This document shows, in pieces, positions 51,810 to 63,280 of a stretch of 64,000 bases of DNA. The position numbers and the translations under genes were made by a program. Under the pieces are notes generated by a model. That model was not told where the DNA came from. It ran no database searches and was given only the letters and a program-made list of their open reading frames with translations. How positions within the stretch are numbered: position 1 is the stretch's first letter; the number at the start of each line of letters is the position of its first letter. Source of the stretch: an uncultured Parabacteroides sp. (GTDB lineage Bacteria > Bacteroidota > Bacteroidia > Bacteroidales > Tannerellaceae); assembly GCA_949296075.1 (NCBI GenBank), contig CASFNG010000006.1, positions 186,001 through 250,000 on the forward strand, read 5' to 3'.

Positions 51810-54083
51810 ATGTCTCAAATACCCGCACTCATTTCCGACTTAGCGGTCATACTTATATCCGCGGGACTGGTCACGCTCCTATTCAAGAGATTGAAGCAAC
51901 CGGTCGTATTAGGTTACATTGTCGCCGGCATATTGGCCGGTCCCTCCATCAAGCAGATCCCGACAGTGACAGATGTGGAAAGCATCCATATCTGGGCAGA
52001 TATAGGAGTAATTTTCCTACTCTTCGCGTTGGGTTTAGATTTCAGCTTCAAGAAATTGATGAAAGTTGGGGGAACCGCTGTCATCGGTGCCATAACCGTC
52101 GTGATAGGCATGATGACGGCTGGCTATATCACCGGCTTGGCGCTTGGATGGGGCCACATGAACAGCCTATTCCTTGGAGGGATGTTGTCAATGTCGTCCA
52201 CGACAATCATCTTCAAGGCGTTCGACGACATGGGATTACGCGATCAACGATTCGCGGGTGTCGTATTCGGGATCTTGGTAGTGGAGGATCTGTTTGCCGT
52301 ATTGCTGATGGTATTGCTCTCGACCGTAGCCGTCAGCAAGCACGTCGAAGGCATCGAATTATTGGATAGCGTAATCAAATTAGGCGTATTCCTGCTGTTC
52401 TGTTTCGTGGTCGGCATCTACTTGATTCCCTCTTTCCTGAAAAAGGCGAAGAGTTTCCTTAATGAGGAAACCCTCTTGATCGTCAGCATCGGATTATGCC
52501 TTGGCATGGTCATCATCGCGACACAGGCAGGCTTCTCATCCGCTCTCGGGGCATTTGTCATGGGATCTATCCTGGCTGAGACGGTAGAGGCGGAGCGTAT
52601 CGAGCATTTAGTAAAACCTGTCAAAGACCTATTCGGAGCGGTTTTCTTCGTATCAGTCGGCATGTTGATCGATCCACAAATGCTTTGGGAATACAAGATA
52701 CCGATCATCCTGATCACCTTGGTCGTGATGGCAGGACAAATCCTGTTCGCCAGCTTTGGGGTCTTGCTATCCGGCCAACCCATCAAGATAGCGATCCAAT
52801 CCGGGTTCTCGTTGGCCCAGATCGGAGAATTCGCCTTTATTATCGCAGGCTTAGGACTATCCCTTAAAGTGACCGACCAATTCCTCTACCCGATCGTGGT
52901 CGCCGTATCCGTGATCACCACCTTTTTCACCCCTTATATGATCCGATTGGCGGATCCTGCCTACAAGCAGATCGACAAGATGCTTCCCGAAAGCTGGAAG
53001 CTCTTCTTAAAGCGATACGCCTCCGGCTCAAACACGATCCGCCAGAAGAGCACTTGGCACCAATTGCTGAAGGCCTTGGTTCGCATTGTCGGTACATACA
53101 CGGCGGTATGTCTTGTGCTTATCTTCCTATGGTTACAATTCGTGACTCCTTTCATTAGCACCTATTTACCCGGATTGAAAGGGAATCTGTTATCGCTCCT
53201 TCTGCTGTTATCCCTGATCTCCCCAATGCTACGGGCGATCATGATGAAAAAAAATCATTCTGAGGAGTTTCTCCAGCTCTGGAACGACAATAAATACAAC
53301 AGAGGCCCGCTAATCTCACTTATTATCCTCCGGATCATTCTATGCATCGTATTAGTGATGCTCCCGGTTGCCCGCCTATTGAACGTCACGTTGGGGATCA
53401 TGCTTTCGATAACCCTCGTGCTGGTCGTACTGATGATATTCTCCAAACGGCTAAAAAGGCAGTCCATATTGATGGAAAGGCACTTCTTCAGTAACCTCGC
53501 CGCAAGGGAAGTCGAGGAGGAACGGAACGCCCCCATCGACCAGCGCTTCGCAAACCATTTATTAGAACGAGACCTGCACTTGGCGGAGTTCGAGGTGAAA
53601 CAAAATTCTCCCAGTATGGGAAAAAGCCTCAAGGAGCTGAACTTCCGGCAAAAATGCAACGTAAATATAGTAACCATTATCCGAGGGAATATCCGGATCA
53701 ACATACCCGGAGGCAACGAGCGACTATATCCTTTCGATAAGCTCGTGGTTGTCGGCTCGGACGACGACCTGGCGCATTTCAGGAAATACATAGAGGAACG
53801 CTACAAAGCCTCTACCGCCGCCCAGTCAAAGGCGAAAGTCAAGGAGATGAAGATGGAGCAAATCATCATAGCGGAAGGCTCCCGATTGATCGGACGCTCC
53901 ATCATCGAATCCGGGATACGTGACAAGGCCGCCTGCCTCGTTATAGGGATCGAGCGAGGTAGCACATCCATCCAGAACCCTCCTCCCAGCACCATTTTCG
54001 AGGAGGGAGACATCGTTTGGATCGTTGGCGAGCGAGATAAACTGATCCAACTCAGCGAAGGTGAAATAGTAACAAGCGAATAA
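51810..54083 (+). CDS. Kef-type (CPA2) monovalent cation:proton antiporter
   Basis: 757 residues from the Met at 51810 (MSQIPALISDLAVILISAGL); a longer frame starts upstream of the promoter. About 12 membrane segments (about 5-390, GYIVAGILAGPS, FALGLDFSFKKLMKVGGTAV), then further hydrophobic stretches to 560 and two cytosolic RCK_C-like domains (about 590-670, SMGKSLKELNFRQKCNVNIV; about 680-757, EQIIIAEGSRLIGRSIIESG). No Rossmann TrkA_N part is visible. It exchanges K+ or Na+ for H+; the ligand is unknown. kdsB starts 13 bases after its stop. Confidence 0.9.
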   Translation: MSQIPALISDLAVILISAGLVTLLFKRLKQPVVLGYIVAGILAGPSIKQIPTVTDVESIHIWADIGVIFLLFALGLDFSFKKLMKVGGTAVIGAITVVIGMMTAGYITGLALGWGHMNSLFLGGMLSMSSTTIIFKAFDDMGLRDQRFAGVVFGILVVEDLFAVLLMVLLSTVAVSKHVEGIELLDSVIKLGVFLLFCFVVGIYLIPSFLKKAKSFLNEETLLIVSIGLCLGMVIIATQAGFSSALGAFVMGSILAETVEAERIEHLVKPVKDLFGAVFFVSVGMLIDPQMLWEYKIPIILITLVVMAGQILFASFGVLLSGQPIKIAIQSGFSLAQIGEFAFIIAGLGLSLKVTDQFLYPIVVAVSVITTFFTPYMIRLADPAYKQIDKMLPESWKLFLKRYASGSNTIRQKSTWHQLLKALVRIVGTYTAVCLVLIFLWLQFVTPFISTYLPGLKGNLLSLLLLLSLISPMLRAIMMKKNHSEEFLQLWNDNKYNRGPLISLIILRIILCIVLVMLPVARLLNVTLGIMLSITLVLVVLMIFSKRLKRQSILMERHFFSNLAAREVEEERNAPIDQRFANHLLERDLHLAEFEVKQNSPSMGKSLKELNFRQKCNVNIVTIIRGNIRINIPGGNERLYPFDKLVVVGSDDDLAHFRKYIEERYKASTAAQSKAKVKEMKMEQIIIAEGSRLIGRSIIESGIRDKAACLVIGIERGSTSIQNPPPSTIFEEGDIVWIVGERDKLIQLSEGEIVTSE

Positions 54084-54096
54084 ATACGATACAATC

Positions 54097-54852
54097 ATGA
54101 AATTTATAGGAATTATCCCCGCAAGGTACGCATCTACCCGCTTTCCGGGGAAACCCTTGGCGGACATGAACGGAAAGCCCATGATCCAACGGGTATATGA
54201 GCAGGTAAAAGACTCGTTAGACGCCATCTGCGTCGCGACAGACGACAGCCGGATCGAGCAGGCAGTGAAAGCGTTCGGCGGGCAAGTCGTCATGACTTCC
54301 GACAAGCACCGCAGCGGCACGGACCGATGCTATGAGGCCTACCAAAAGATCGGGCAAGGATTCGACGTGATCGTCAACATACAAGGGGATGAGCCCTTCA
54401 TCCATCCGGAGCAGATCCAGGCATTAAAAGACTGTTTCGCCTACGAGGATACACAAATCGCCACCTTGGTGAAGCCATTCCATGCGGACGACGATTTCGA
54501 GCGTACCCTCTTCAATCCCAATTCCCCTAAGGTGGTTCTCAACAAGAATCACGAAGCCATGTACTTCAGCCGCTCCATCATTCCCTACATCCGAGGCAAA
54601 GAATATACGGAATGGCTGTCAAGCCATGTCTTTTACAAGCACATCGGTCTGTACGCATACCGGGCACAAGTACTGAAAGAAATCACCCAATTACCCCAAT
54701 CTCCCTTAGAGTTAGCCGAAAGCCTTGAGCAGCTCCGGTGGATAGAGAACGGCTATAAAATCAAGGTAGGCATCACCGAACAAGAGACAATCGGTATCGA
54801 CACCCCGGAAGACATGGAGAAAGCGTTAGCCTTTCTCGCCAGCCGATCTTAA
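54097..54852 (+). CDS. kdsB: 3-deoxy-manno-octulosonate cytidylyltransferase
   Basis: 251 residues of standard length. CMP-Kdo synthetase activates Kdo with CTP for lipopolysaccharide inner core synthesis. Signatures: IIPARYASTRFPGKPLADM (6-24), TSDKHRSGTDRCYEA (about 67-81) and NIQGDEPFI (94-102). Cotranscribed with the antiporter. CTP comes from pyrG in the next minus-strand operon. Confidence 0.97.
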   Translation: MKFIGIIPARYASTRFPGKPLADMNGKPMIQRVYEQVKDSLDAICVATDDSRIEQAVKAFGGQVVMTSDKHRSGTDRCYEAYQKIGQGFDVIVNIQGDEPFIHPEQIQALKDCFAYEDTQIATLVKPFHADDDFERTLFNPNSPKVVLNKNHEAMYFSRSIIPYIRGKEYTEWLSSHVFYKHIGLYAYRAQVLKEITQLPQSPLELAESLEQLRWIENGYKIKVGITEQETIGIDTPEDMEKALAFLASRS

Positions 54853-54870
54853 TCGGCCTTTATCTATAAA

Positions 54871-54912
54871 ACTAAAAAAGCCCTAAAACGTATCTTCGCT
54901 TTAGGGCTTCTT
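54871..54912. terminator. Bidirectional terminator, kdsB / yidC
   Basis: AAGCCCTAAA (54878-54887) and TTTAGGGCTT (54900-54909) pair; A-rich and T-rich flanks on either side suit both directions. Confidence 0.8.
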
Positions 54913-54940
54913 CTATGTCAGAGATCAACCTCCTCCTCAA

Positions 54941-56848
54941 TTACCGGGAGCGTTTCTTCCGCTCCTCCTGCTGCTTGCGCAACTGCTCCTGCTGCATACG
55001 TTGCGCCTCTTCCAAGCGTTTCATGAAGCCCGACTTCTTCATCGGCTTACGCTTGTTGGCCTCCAACTTCGCCAGCAGCTTCTCCTCGTTGATCGTATAG
55101 CGGAAAATCAGCGTCTGCACGATCGTGATCAAGGTAGAGATGAAGTAATAGTACGTCAAGCCGGAAGCGTATTGGTTGAAGAATACCAAGAACATCAACG
55201 GCATCATGTACATCATCGCCTTCATTCCCGGCATCTGCTGCTGCCCCGTATTGGTCAGTTCCATATTATACTTCGTGTAGGCGATATTGGTGATCGTCAT
55301 CAACAAGCAGAACAGGCTGACATGATTCCCGAAATAGGGCGTGATGATCGGGATATATCGCTCCCAACTGAAAATAGCGTCGTAAGTGGACAGATCGCTC
55401 GCCCAAAGGAAACTCTGGTGCCGCAACTCGATCGCGGAGGGGAAGAACATGAACAAGGCAATCAGGATCGGCATTTGCAACAGCATCGGCAAGCATCCGC
55501 TCAACGGGCTCGCCCCCGCACGGCTATACAGCTCCATCGTCGCCTTCTGACGCTCCAAGGCCTTCTCCTGACCGGGATACTTGGCATTGATCTCTTCCAC
55601 CTGCGGACGCAACACACGCATCTTGGCAGACGACATATACGACTTGTAGGTGAGCGGGAAGAGAATGATCTTTACGATCAGCGTCAATAAGAAGATCAAG
55701 ACTCCATAATTGCCGATGAACTTACCCAAGAAATCGAACAGCGGGATCACGAAATATTGGTTCACCCAGCGGAAGATACCCCAGCCAAGCGGCACCAATT
55801 TCTCCAGATCCAACTGCTGGTCGGACGAGACACCCTTGTCATACGCCTTCAGCAAGGCGAACTTATTCGGTCCGAAATAGTAAGAAAGCTCCGTCGGCTC
55901 CTTCCCCATCAAGTCGAAAGCCACCGTGGTTGTCGCCTTGAATCGCTTCAAGATCTCTCCCTCCTGCATCCGCGTCGACTCAAGGGTCGATGACTCGAAT
56001 CCCTCCTCGGCGATCAGCACGGAAGAAAAGAACATATCCTTGAACCCGATCCATCTCAGACGGTTCGAGAGCTGTTTGCTATCATTTTTCGACTCGCTCA
56101 GATGCTCCACGTCGTCAGCCATGAACTTATAGCTCAGGTGCACGTAGCGATCCTCGAACGAGCGTCCTTTCTCCTGCTGGCGAATATCCTGTTCCCAAGC
56201 GAGATCCAAGGCGGTCGTACCCGGGGATAACACCCCGTTCATGCCTGTCCCTTGGATCCGGAACCCTACCATGTAATCATCAGGAGCCAACGTGTAAGTG
56301 AAGTCAAGATGACTGCCCGCTCCCATATCCAAGCGCATGACTAACGTATTGGGGTCACTGCCCTCCACCGGCGAGAAATACAGGTCGCTCGTGTTCACCA
56401 CCCGATTATCGGCCGTGATCAAGGTGAAATTCAAGTCCGAGCTTTTCTCCTCAAACAGCACAAGCGGCTCACCGGCATGGTTGTCATACTCCTTCAGGCG
56501 GGCATAACAGATACGTCCGCCCTTATTGCTGACGCGCAACTCAAGCAAGTCGTTTTGCAGCACCGTATAGCCATCCGTACCCACCATCGCGTCGCCAAAG
56601 GCTCCGAAGCTCTGCCGCAAGTAGCCCGCGCGCACCGAGTCCGGCAAATTCCGCAGCGAGTCCTCCGCCAAGGCTTTCTGGGCCTCCTCTCTCCTCTCGT
56701 CCAACTGTCGGGCGTACTCTACCTTCGCGATAGAGTCCTGATAACGACGTTGTGCCTCTATCTGCTCCGGGGTGGGCCGGTTAAACCAGCTGAATACGAA
56801 CAGCACAACCCCGATCAGCAGAAAACCTATCACTGTATTTTTATCCAT
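54941..56848 (-). CDS. yidC: Membrane protein insertase YidC
   Basis: 635 residues: N-terminal membrane segment (about 6-20), large periplasmic beta-sandwich (about 60-350), then five membrane segments (about 370-590) with the conserved GCLPMLLQMPILIALFMFFP near 470-489, and a basic Arg/Lys-rich cytosolic tail (from about 595). It inserts membrane proteins with or without SecYEG. It follows pyrG by 55 bases on the same strand and is probably cotranscribed. Confidence 0.97.
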   Translation of the reverse strand: MDKNTVIGFLLIGVVLFVFSWFNRPTPEQIEAQRRYQDSIAKVEYARQLDERREEAQKALAEDSLRNLPDSVRAGYLRQSFGAFGDAMVGTDGYTVLQNDLLELRVSNKGGRICYARLKEYDNHAGEPLVLFEEKSSDLNFTLITADNRVVNTSDLYFSPVEGSDPNTLVMRLDMGAGSHLDFTYTLAPDDYMVGFRIQGTGMNGVLSPGTTALDLAWEQDIRQQEKGRSFEDRYVHLSYKFMADDVEHLSESKNDSKQLSNRLRWIGFKDMFFSSVLIAEEGFESSTLESTRMQEGEILKRFKATTTVAFDLMGKEPTELSYYFGPNKFALLKAYDKGVSSDQQLDLEKLVPLGWGIFRWVNQYFVIPLFDFLGKFIGNYGVLIFLLTLIVKIILFPLTYKSYMSSAKMRVLRPQVEEINAKYPGQEKALERQKATMELYSRAGASPLSGCLPMLLQMPILIALFMFFPSAIELRHQSFLWASDLSTYDAIFSWERYIPIITPYFGNHVSLFCLLMTITNIAYTKYNMELTNTGQQQMPGMKAMMYMMPLMFLVFFNQYASGLTYYYFISTLITIVQTLIFRYTINEEKLLAKLEANKRKPMKKSGFMKRLEEAQRMQQEQLRKQQEERKKRSR

Positions 56849-56903
56849 CCTACCTAAACATCAATTCCGGTTCATGAATCAAAGACTACCTATACTCACC
56901 TCC

Positions 56904-58523
<1,620 letters not shown>

Positions 58524-58564
58524 TTAGTATTTTTCCTTAATATACGATGCTGCATTTTAAATCG

Positions 58565-58596
58565 CGAAGTTAGCGATTTTCATCGAGACAAGCCAA
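58565..58596 (-). promoter_or_regulatory. Promoter of pyrG inside a 7-bp inverted repeat
   Basis: Minus strand TTG, 21 bases, TAACTTCG. The -7 box lies within AAATCGC-gaagtta-GCGATTT (58559-58579), which looks like an operator. The rest of the 315-base gap to the DUF3078 gene (58597-58786) holds GC-rich sequence with a 46-codon plus frame that I do not support as a gene. Confidence 0.5.
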
Positions 58597-58786
58597 CAAT
58601 TATCATTTATTTACCACGCTTGCCGCGCTCATCTCCTCCGGACGATGGGATCCCTTTTCACAAAGGCGCCGGAACCACCGGAAAAACCTGCCCGAGGTTT
58701 TCCAAAAACAGCCGCGACGTTTTCCCGAATCCTGCCGAAGAGTCATAAAATTAGCCGGACAACTGTTATATATGATACTTTTTAGC

Positions 58787-58794
58787 TAATTTCG
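58787..58794 (+). promoter_or_regulatory. -7 element of the DUF3078 gene
   Basis: TAATTTCG, 33 bases before the first of several ATGs; no TTG at -33. Confidence 0.45.
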
Positions 58795-58826
58795 CGAACA
58801 CAAAAAGCTATAAATGTAAACAAGAA

Positions 58827-60377
58827 ATGATGATGATGACAGCGCGCGGTACATATATATTACTCTTCATATTAGGGATAAACTTAATCGGCCAACTCTC
58901 CGCAGGGCAAGAAAACCAGATTGTCCCACAGGCGATCTTGCGTCCGGCCCTACCTGCCGCGACCGTTGACACGACCCCTGACATACGGCTCGACGAGAGC
59001 GATCTCGACCGTATCATCGATCTCCGGGAACAGTTCGAGCGCCAGAACGCGGGTTATTCCGCGCCGATGGCCCCCGGCGAGAACCTGCTCCGTTTCCTGA
59101 AAAAAGACGAACTGGAGATCTCTGACGAGGCCATGTATTGGGCACGCCTCGTACGTGACGCATCGACCGTTTTCGACAATACGATGACCTTCAAGGACAC
59201 GATCCTCGTGAACCCGCTCTTCCTGCCGATCGTATTCCGCGCCGATTTCTTGCCGAAGGACTTGACCTTTTACGACTTCAGCGCGCTGAAGGAGAAAACG
59301 CCTTACGACAACCTCTACCCGGCCGATTCCATCTTCAAGGATGTGGAACGCGTGAAAGGATTCGAGGAGATGGCGTATAAATATGTACAGAACAATTATC
59401 CCACCTATTTCCGGTACTCCATGAGGGATCTGCCGGGAGAGGTCATCAAGCCGAACGTCATCAAGAAAAACGTGTTCGAGGATCTGCCCCTCAAGGCCGA
59501 GGCCGACGCGAATTTCGAGGACGTGGACGCTCCCGCCAAGTTCATCCCCGAGCGGAAATACTGGGTATCGGCATTCGAGAGCGCCCTCCAGTTCTCGCAA
59601 AACTACGTTTCACCCAACTGGCACAAGGGTGGTAGCAGCAACTTGAACCTGTTCACCCAGAACAAGCTGAAATATGATTACAAGAAAGACAAGGTACAGG
59701 TGACCAACGAGCTGGAATTCAAGGCGAGCGTATACACCGCCCCCAAGGATACCCTGCGCAACTACAAGATCGGAGACGACGTGTTCCGCATCCACAGCAA
59801 CGTGGGTTACGCGGCGTTCAGCAAATGGTATTACACGTTCGACTTCGAGTTCAAGACGCAGTTCTTCACGAACTACCAGGAGAACACGGACGTAAAGCAG
59901 GCAGCGTTCCTCGCACCGCTCACCATCAACCTCGGTCTTGGTATGAAGTACGACCTGACGAAGACATTCAACAAGCATAAGAAGGTCACGTTCAGCACCA
60001 ACCTCGCTCCTTTCTCTTATACATATATGTACGCGAACAAGGAGATCGATTATAGCCGCCACGGATTCACCCTCAACGAGGAGACCGGGAAATATAACAA
60101 CCACCTGAGCCAGATAGGTTCCACGGTACGCGCCGACCTGACCTTCAACTTCAACCGGCACGTCAGCTGGCAATCCCGGCTCTATTTCTTCACCACTTAC
60201 GGCAAACATACCATCGGGGAGTTCGAGAACACGCTCGTCATGGCGATCAGCCGCTTCTTCTCCACCCGTATCTATGTGCACGTGAGATACGATGACGGAG
60301 TGACAAAAACAGCGGACAACGATACCTATTTCCAGCTTAACGAGCTGCTTAGTTTCGGTTTCAACTACAAATGGTAA
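58827..60377 (+). CDS. DUF3078-type outer-membrane beta-barrel protein
   Basis: 516 residues. Signal peptide (about 1-25; four ATG codons in a row at the start, any of which could initiate). The N-terminal half (about 30-235) is mixed and partly proline-rich. From about 255 the DUF3078 core begins: FSQNYVSPNWHKGGSSNLNL, the W-x-x-GG-x-x-N motif, followed by amphipathic strands alternating with charged turns (LKYDYKKDKVQVTNELEFKA, YYTFDFEFKTQFFTNYQEN) and an aromatic end NYKW. This fits an outer-membrane beta-barrel. The function of DUF3078 proteins is unknown. It stands alone between pyrG and rseC. Confidence 0.8.
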   Translation: MMMMTARGTYILLFILGINLIGQLSAGQENQIVPQAILRPALPAATVDTTPDIRLDESDLDRIIDLREQFERQNAGYSAPMAPGENLLRFLKKDELEISDEAMYWARLVRDASTVFDNTMTFKDTILVNPLFLPIVFRADFLPKDLTFYDFSALKEKTPYDNLYPADSIFKDVERVKGFEEMAYKYVQNNYPTYFRYSMRDLPGEVIKPNVIKKNVFEDLPLKAEADANFEDVDAPAKFIPERKYWVSAFESALQFSQNYVSPNWHKGGSSNLNLFTQNKLKYDYKKDKVQVTNELEFKASVYTAPKDTLRNYKIGDDVFRIHSNVGYAAFSKWYYTFDFEFKTQFFTNYQENTDVKQAAFLAPLTINLGLGMKYDLTKTFNKHKKVTFSTNLAPFSYTYMYANKEIDYSRHGFTLNEETGKYNNHLSQIGSTVRADLTFNFNRHVSWQSRLYFFTTYGKHTIGEFENTLVMAISRFFSTRIYVHVRYDDGVTKTADNDTYFQLNELLSFGFNYKW

Positions 60378-60519
60378 GCGTGTTGGCCCTGCCAACCGCC
60401 CTTACCATAGGGTAAACCGTCCCTTAATCCTAAAAATCCGCTAAAAAGCCGACAAAATATTTTTTATTCTTAACGAATGATTCTAAACATTTCCCTATCT
60501 ACCGTATTCAAATAATAGT

Positions 60520-60527
60520 TACTTTTG
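60520..60527 (+). promoter_or_regulatory. -7 element of the rseC-rnf operon
   Basis: TACTTTTG, 33 bases before the rseC ATG; no TTG at -33. Confidence 0.5.
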
Positions 60528-60560
60528 CTTCGATTTTGCTAAGTCGAGATTACAAATTAT

Positions 60561-60977
60561 ATGAGCGAAAGTATAGATCATTCGGGAGTGGTTGAGAAAA
60601 TAGAGGGGGAGACCGTATTCGTACGTATCACGCAACGATCGGCCTGCTCTGGATGTCATGCGCAATCCATCTGCTCGGCGTCGGAACAAAAGGATAAGAT
60701 CATCGAGGTCACCGACCGGACAGGGCTGTTCCACGTCAACGAGCCGGTGGTGATTTGTGGCCAAAGTTCCTTGGGGCTCCAAGCCGTACTGCTGGCATTC
60801 GTGCTCCCATTAGTGATCGTCGTGGCGGCTATCGCAGTCGGCACGGGCTTGCGCTGGGACGAGACAACCAGCGGACTGACCGGCTTAGCGCTTTTGTTAC
60901 CTTATTACGGCCTATTATATATCCTGAGAGACAAGCTGAAAAGACGATTTATATTTACCCTAAAAAAACTTAATTGA
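60561..60977 (+). CDS. rseC: RseC/MucC family protein at the head of the rnf operon
   Basis: 138 residues. Cysteines C29, C32 and C38 in SACSGCHAQSIC form the typical cytosolic C-x2-C-x5-C cluster (FeS or thiol redox site), followed by two membrane segments (about 72-91 and 103-119) and a basic C-terminus. In E. coli RseC affects sigmaE and the SoxR-reducing system; in Bacteroidetes it heads the rnf genes, which suggests a role in Rnf assembly or electron transfer. rnfB starts nine bases after the stop. Confidence 0.92.
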   Translation: MSESIDHSGVVEKIEGETVFVRITQRSACSGCHAQSICSASEQKDKIIEVTDRTGLFHVNEPVVICGQSSLGLQAVLLAFVLPLVIVVAAIAVGTGLRWDETTSGLTGLALLLPYYGLLYILRDKLKRRFIFTLKKLN

Positions 60978-60986
60978 TAATATATC

Positions 60987-61925
60987 ATGATTTTAATTGC
61001 TGTTATTTCATTAGGAGCGATTGGAGCGATCGGAGCGGTTTTCCTCTACGCGACCTCCAAGAAATTCGAGATTTATGAAGATCCTCGCATCGCACAAGTG
61101 CAGGAGGTCCTCCCGGGCGCGAACTGTGGAGGTTGCGGCTATCCGGGTTGTTCGGGATTCGCAAGCGCATGCGTGAAGGCAGACTCGTTAGAAGGGTTGC
61201 TTTGCCCCGTAGGAGGAGCCCCTGTCATGGGGAAAGTGGCTACGATCCTGGGGAAAGAAGCAGGAAGCATCGAGCCGATGGTCGCCGTAGTCCGTTGCAA
61301 CGGGACTTGCCAGGCTCGCCCCCGCACGAACTCGTACGACGGGACGAAGAGCTGTGCCATCGCCTCTACCCTATATGGTGGCGAGACCAATTGTTCATAC
61401 GGTTGCTTGGGTTATGGCGATTGCGTGAGAGCCTGCTCGTTCGATGCTATCCACATCAATCTGGAGACCGGGATCGCCGAGGTGGACGAGGAGAAATGTA
61501 CCGCTTGCGGAGCGTGCGTAAAGGCCTGCCCGAAAAATATCATCGAACTAAGGAAGAAAGGACCTAAGTCGCGCCGGATTTATGTATCCTGTGTCAACAA
61601 GGACAAGGGCGGCGTAGCTCGCAAGGCCTGCGCCAACGCTTGTATCGGTTGCGGCAAATGCGAGAAAGAATGTCCGTTTGGCGCAATCACCGTAACCAAT
61701 AACGTAGCCTATATCGACTATAAGAAGTGTCGCCTGTGCCGCAAGTGCGTAGCCGTATGTCCGACCGGAGCCATACATGAGCTGAATTTCCCGCCCCGTA
61801 AAGAGGCCGCGCCCGAGGCGCCAAAGGCAGAGAGCGTGAAGCCCGCCCCCAGAATGGAGACTCCCGTAAGCAAGGAAACAGAGGCTCCCAAAGCTACAGT
61901 TGAAGAAAAAACAAATCAAAATTAA
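60987..61925 (+). CDS. rnfB: Rnf complex subunit B (polyferredoxin)
   Basis: 312 residues. One N-terminal membrane helix (about 3-25), then a GANCGGCGYPGCSGFA cluster motif (about 47-62), and after about 130 further ferredoxin motifs: CSYGCLGYGDCVRACSF, CTACGACVKACP, CIGCGKCEKECP and CRLCRKCVAVCP. It takes electrons from reduced ferredoxin and passes them to RnfC and NAD. The C-terminal 40 residues are Pro/Ala/Lys/Glu-rich and not part of the core. Second gene of the operon. Confidence 0.96.
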   Translation: MILIAVISLGAIGAIGAVFLYATSKKFEIYEDPRIAQVQEVLPGANCGGCGYPGCSGFASACVKADSLEGLLCPVGGAPVMGKVATILGKEAGSIEPMVAVVRCNGTCQARPRTNSYDGTKSCAIASTLYGGETNCSYGCLGYGDCVRACSFDAIHINLETGIAEVDEEKCTACGACVKACPKNIIELRKKGPKSRRIYVSCVNKDKGGVARKACANACIGCGKCEKECPFGAITVTNNVAYIDYKKCRLCRKCVAVCPTGAIHELNFPPRKEAAPEAPKAESVKPAPRMETPVSKETEAPKATVEEKTNQN

Positions 61926-61936
61926 AATCTAATAGT

Positions 61937-63268
61937 ATGCTTAGGACATTTCGAATCGGAGGAATACACCCCCCCGAGAATAAACTGTCTGCCGGTAAGA
62001 AGATTACGGCTCTCGCTACGCCTAAACAGGTGATTATCCCCCTCAGCCAGCATATTGGAGCTCCCGCTCAAGCCGTGGTGAAGAAAGGGGATCTGGTAAA
62101 GGTGGGTACATTGCTGGCCAAGGCGGGTGGATTCGTATCCGCCAATATCCATTCTTCCGTATCCGGCAAAGTGAACAAGATAGACAACGCGCTCGACGCG
62201 AGCGGATACAAACGTCCGGCGATCTATATCGACGTGGATGGAGACGAGTGGGAAGAGACGATAGACCGCAGCGACACGCTCGTGAAGGAATGCTCGTTAT
62301 CGCCCAAGGAGATCGTGGATAAGATCGCGGCGGCAGGCGTGGTCGGCTTAGGCGGGGCTACTTTCCCTACGCAAGTGAAGCTGATGCCCCCTCCCGGGAA
62401 CAAGGCGGAGATCGTCATCATCAACGCCGTAGAGTGTGAGCCTTACCTGACTTCAGACCATTCGCTCATGTTGGAGAAGGGAGAGGAGATCTTAGTGGGT
62501 GTCACGCTCCTGATGAAAGCGGTCAACGTGAATAAGGCCGTGATCGGCATCGAGAACAACAAGCCCGACGCGATCGCTCACATGAGCGGGCTCGCCAAGA
62601 ATTATCCGGGGATCGAGATCATGCCGCTCAAGGTACAGTATCCGCAAGGCGGCGAGAAGCAACTGATCGACGCGGTGATCCGTCGGCAAGTGAAAAGCGG
62701 GGCTTTGCCTATCTCGGCGGGCGCTGTCGTGCAAAACGTGGGTACGGCGTTCGCGGTCTATGAGGCGGTACAGAAGAATAAGCCGCTGTTCGAACGCGTG
62801 GTGACCGTCACCGGCAAGGCAGTAACTACCCCGTCAAATTTCTTGGTTCGCATGGGAACTCCGATCAGCTGCCTGATCGAGGCGGCCGGAGGAATGCCTG
62901 AGAATACCGGAAAGATCATTGGCGGTGGCCCGATGATGGGCAAGGCTTTGATTAGCGATGAGGTACCGGTTTGCAAAGGTAGTTCGGGCATTTTATTACT
63001 TACCAAGGAGGAATCGGTACGTAAGCCCATGCGCGACTGCATCCGTTGCGCCAAATGCGTGAACGCTTGCCCGATGGGCCTGAACCCTACCCTACTGATG
63101 ACCGCCACCGAGTTCCAGAACTGGGAACTGGCGGAAAAGAATTTTATCACGGATTGTATCGAATGTGGATCGTGCAGCTACACCTGCCCCGCCAATCGCC
63201 CGTTGCTGGACCAGATCCGGCTGGGCAAGGGGAAAGTGATGGGCATCATCCGATCCAGAAAGTCATAA
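61937..63268 (+). CDS. rnfC: Rnf complex subunit C
   Basis: 443 residues: N-terminal RnfC barrel-sandwich region (THPPENKLSAGKK-like, 8-21), NADH/FMN-binding core with GVVGLGGATFPTQVKLMPP (about 135-152) and INAVECEPYLTSDH, then two [4Fe-4S] motifs CIRCAKCVNACP (about 370) and CIECGSCSYTCP (about 409). It is the NADH-side peripheral subunit that exchanges electrons with RnfB. Length is short of the E. coli protein, because the Ala-rich C-terminal repeats are absent, as is usual in Bacteroidetes. Confidence 0.97.
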   Translation: MLRTFRIGGIHPPENKLSAGKKITALATPKQVIIPLSQHIGAPAQAVVKKGDLVKVGTLLAKAGGFVSANIHSSVSGKVNKIDNALDASGYKRPAIYIDVDGDEWEETIDRSDTLVKECSLSPKEIVDKIAAAGVVGLGGATFPTQVKLMPPPGNKAEIVIINAVECEPYLTSDHSLMLEKGEEILVGVTLLMKAVNVNKAVIGIENNKPDAIAHMSGLAKNYPGIEIMPLKVQYPQGGEKQLIDAVIRRQVKSGALPISAGAVVQNVGTAFAVYEAVQKNKPLFERVVTVTGKAVTTPSNFLVRMGTPISCLIEAAGGMPENTGKIIGGGPMMGKALISDEVPVCKGSSGILLLTKEESVRKPMRDCIRCAKCVNACPMGLNPTLLMTATEFQNWELAEKNFITDCIECGSCSYTCPANRPLLDQIRLGKGKVMGIIRSRKS

Positions 63269-63280
63269 AACAAGAGCGAC

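Noticed and set aside
58672-58780. Short plus-strand frame before the DUF3078 gene and its faint resemblance to the 19429-19590 frame
   Set aside because: The shared FSRIL-encoding stretch covers about 14 bases with three mismatches, which is chance level.
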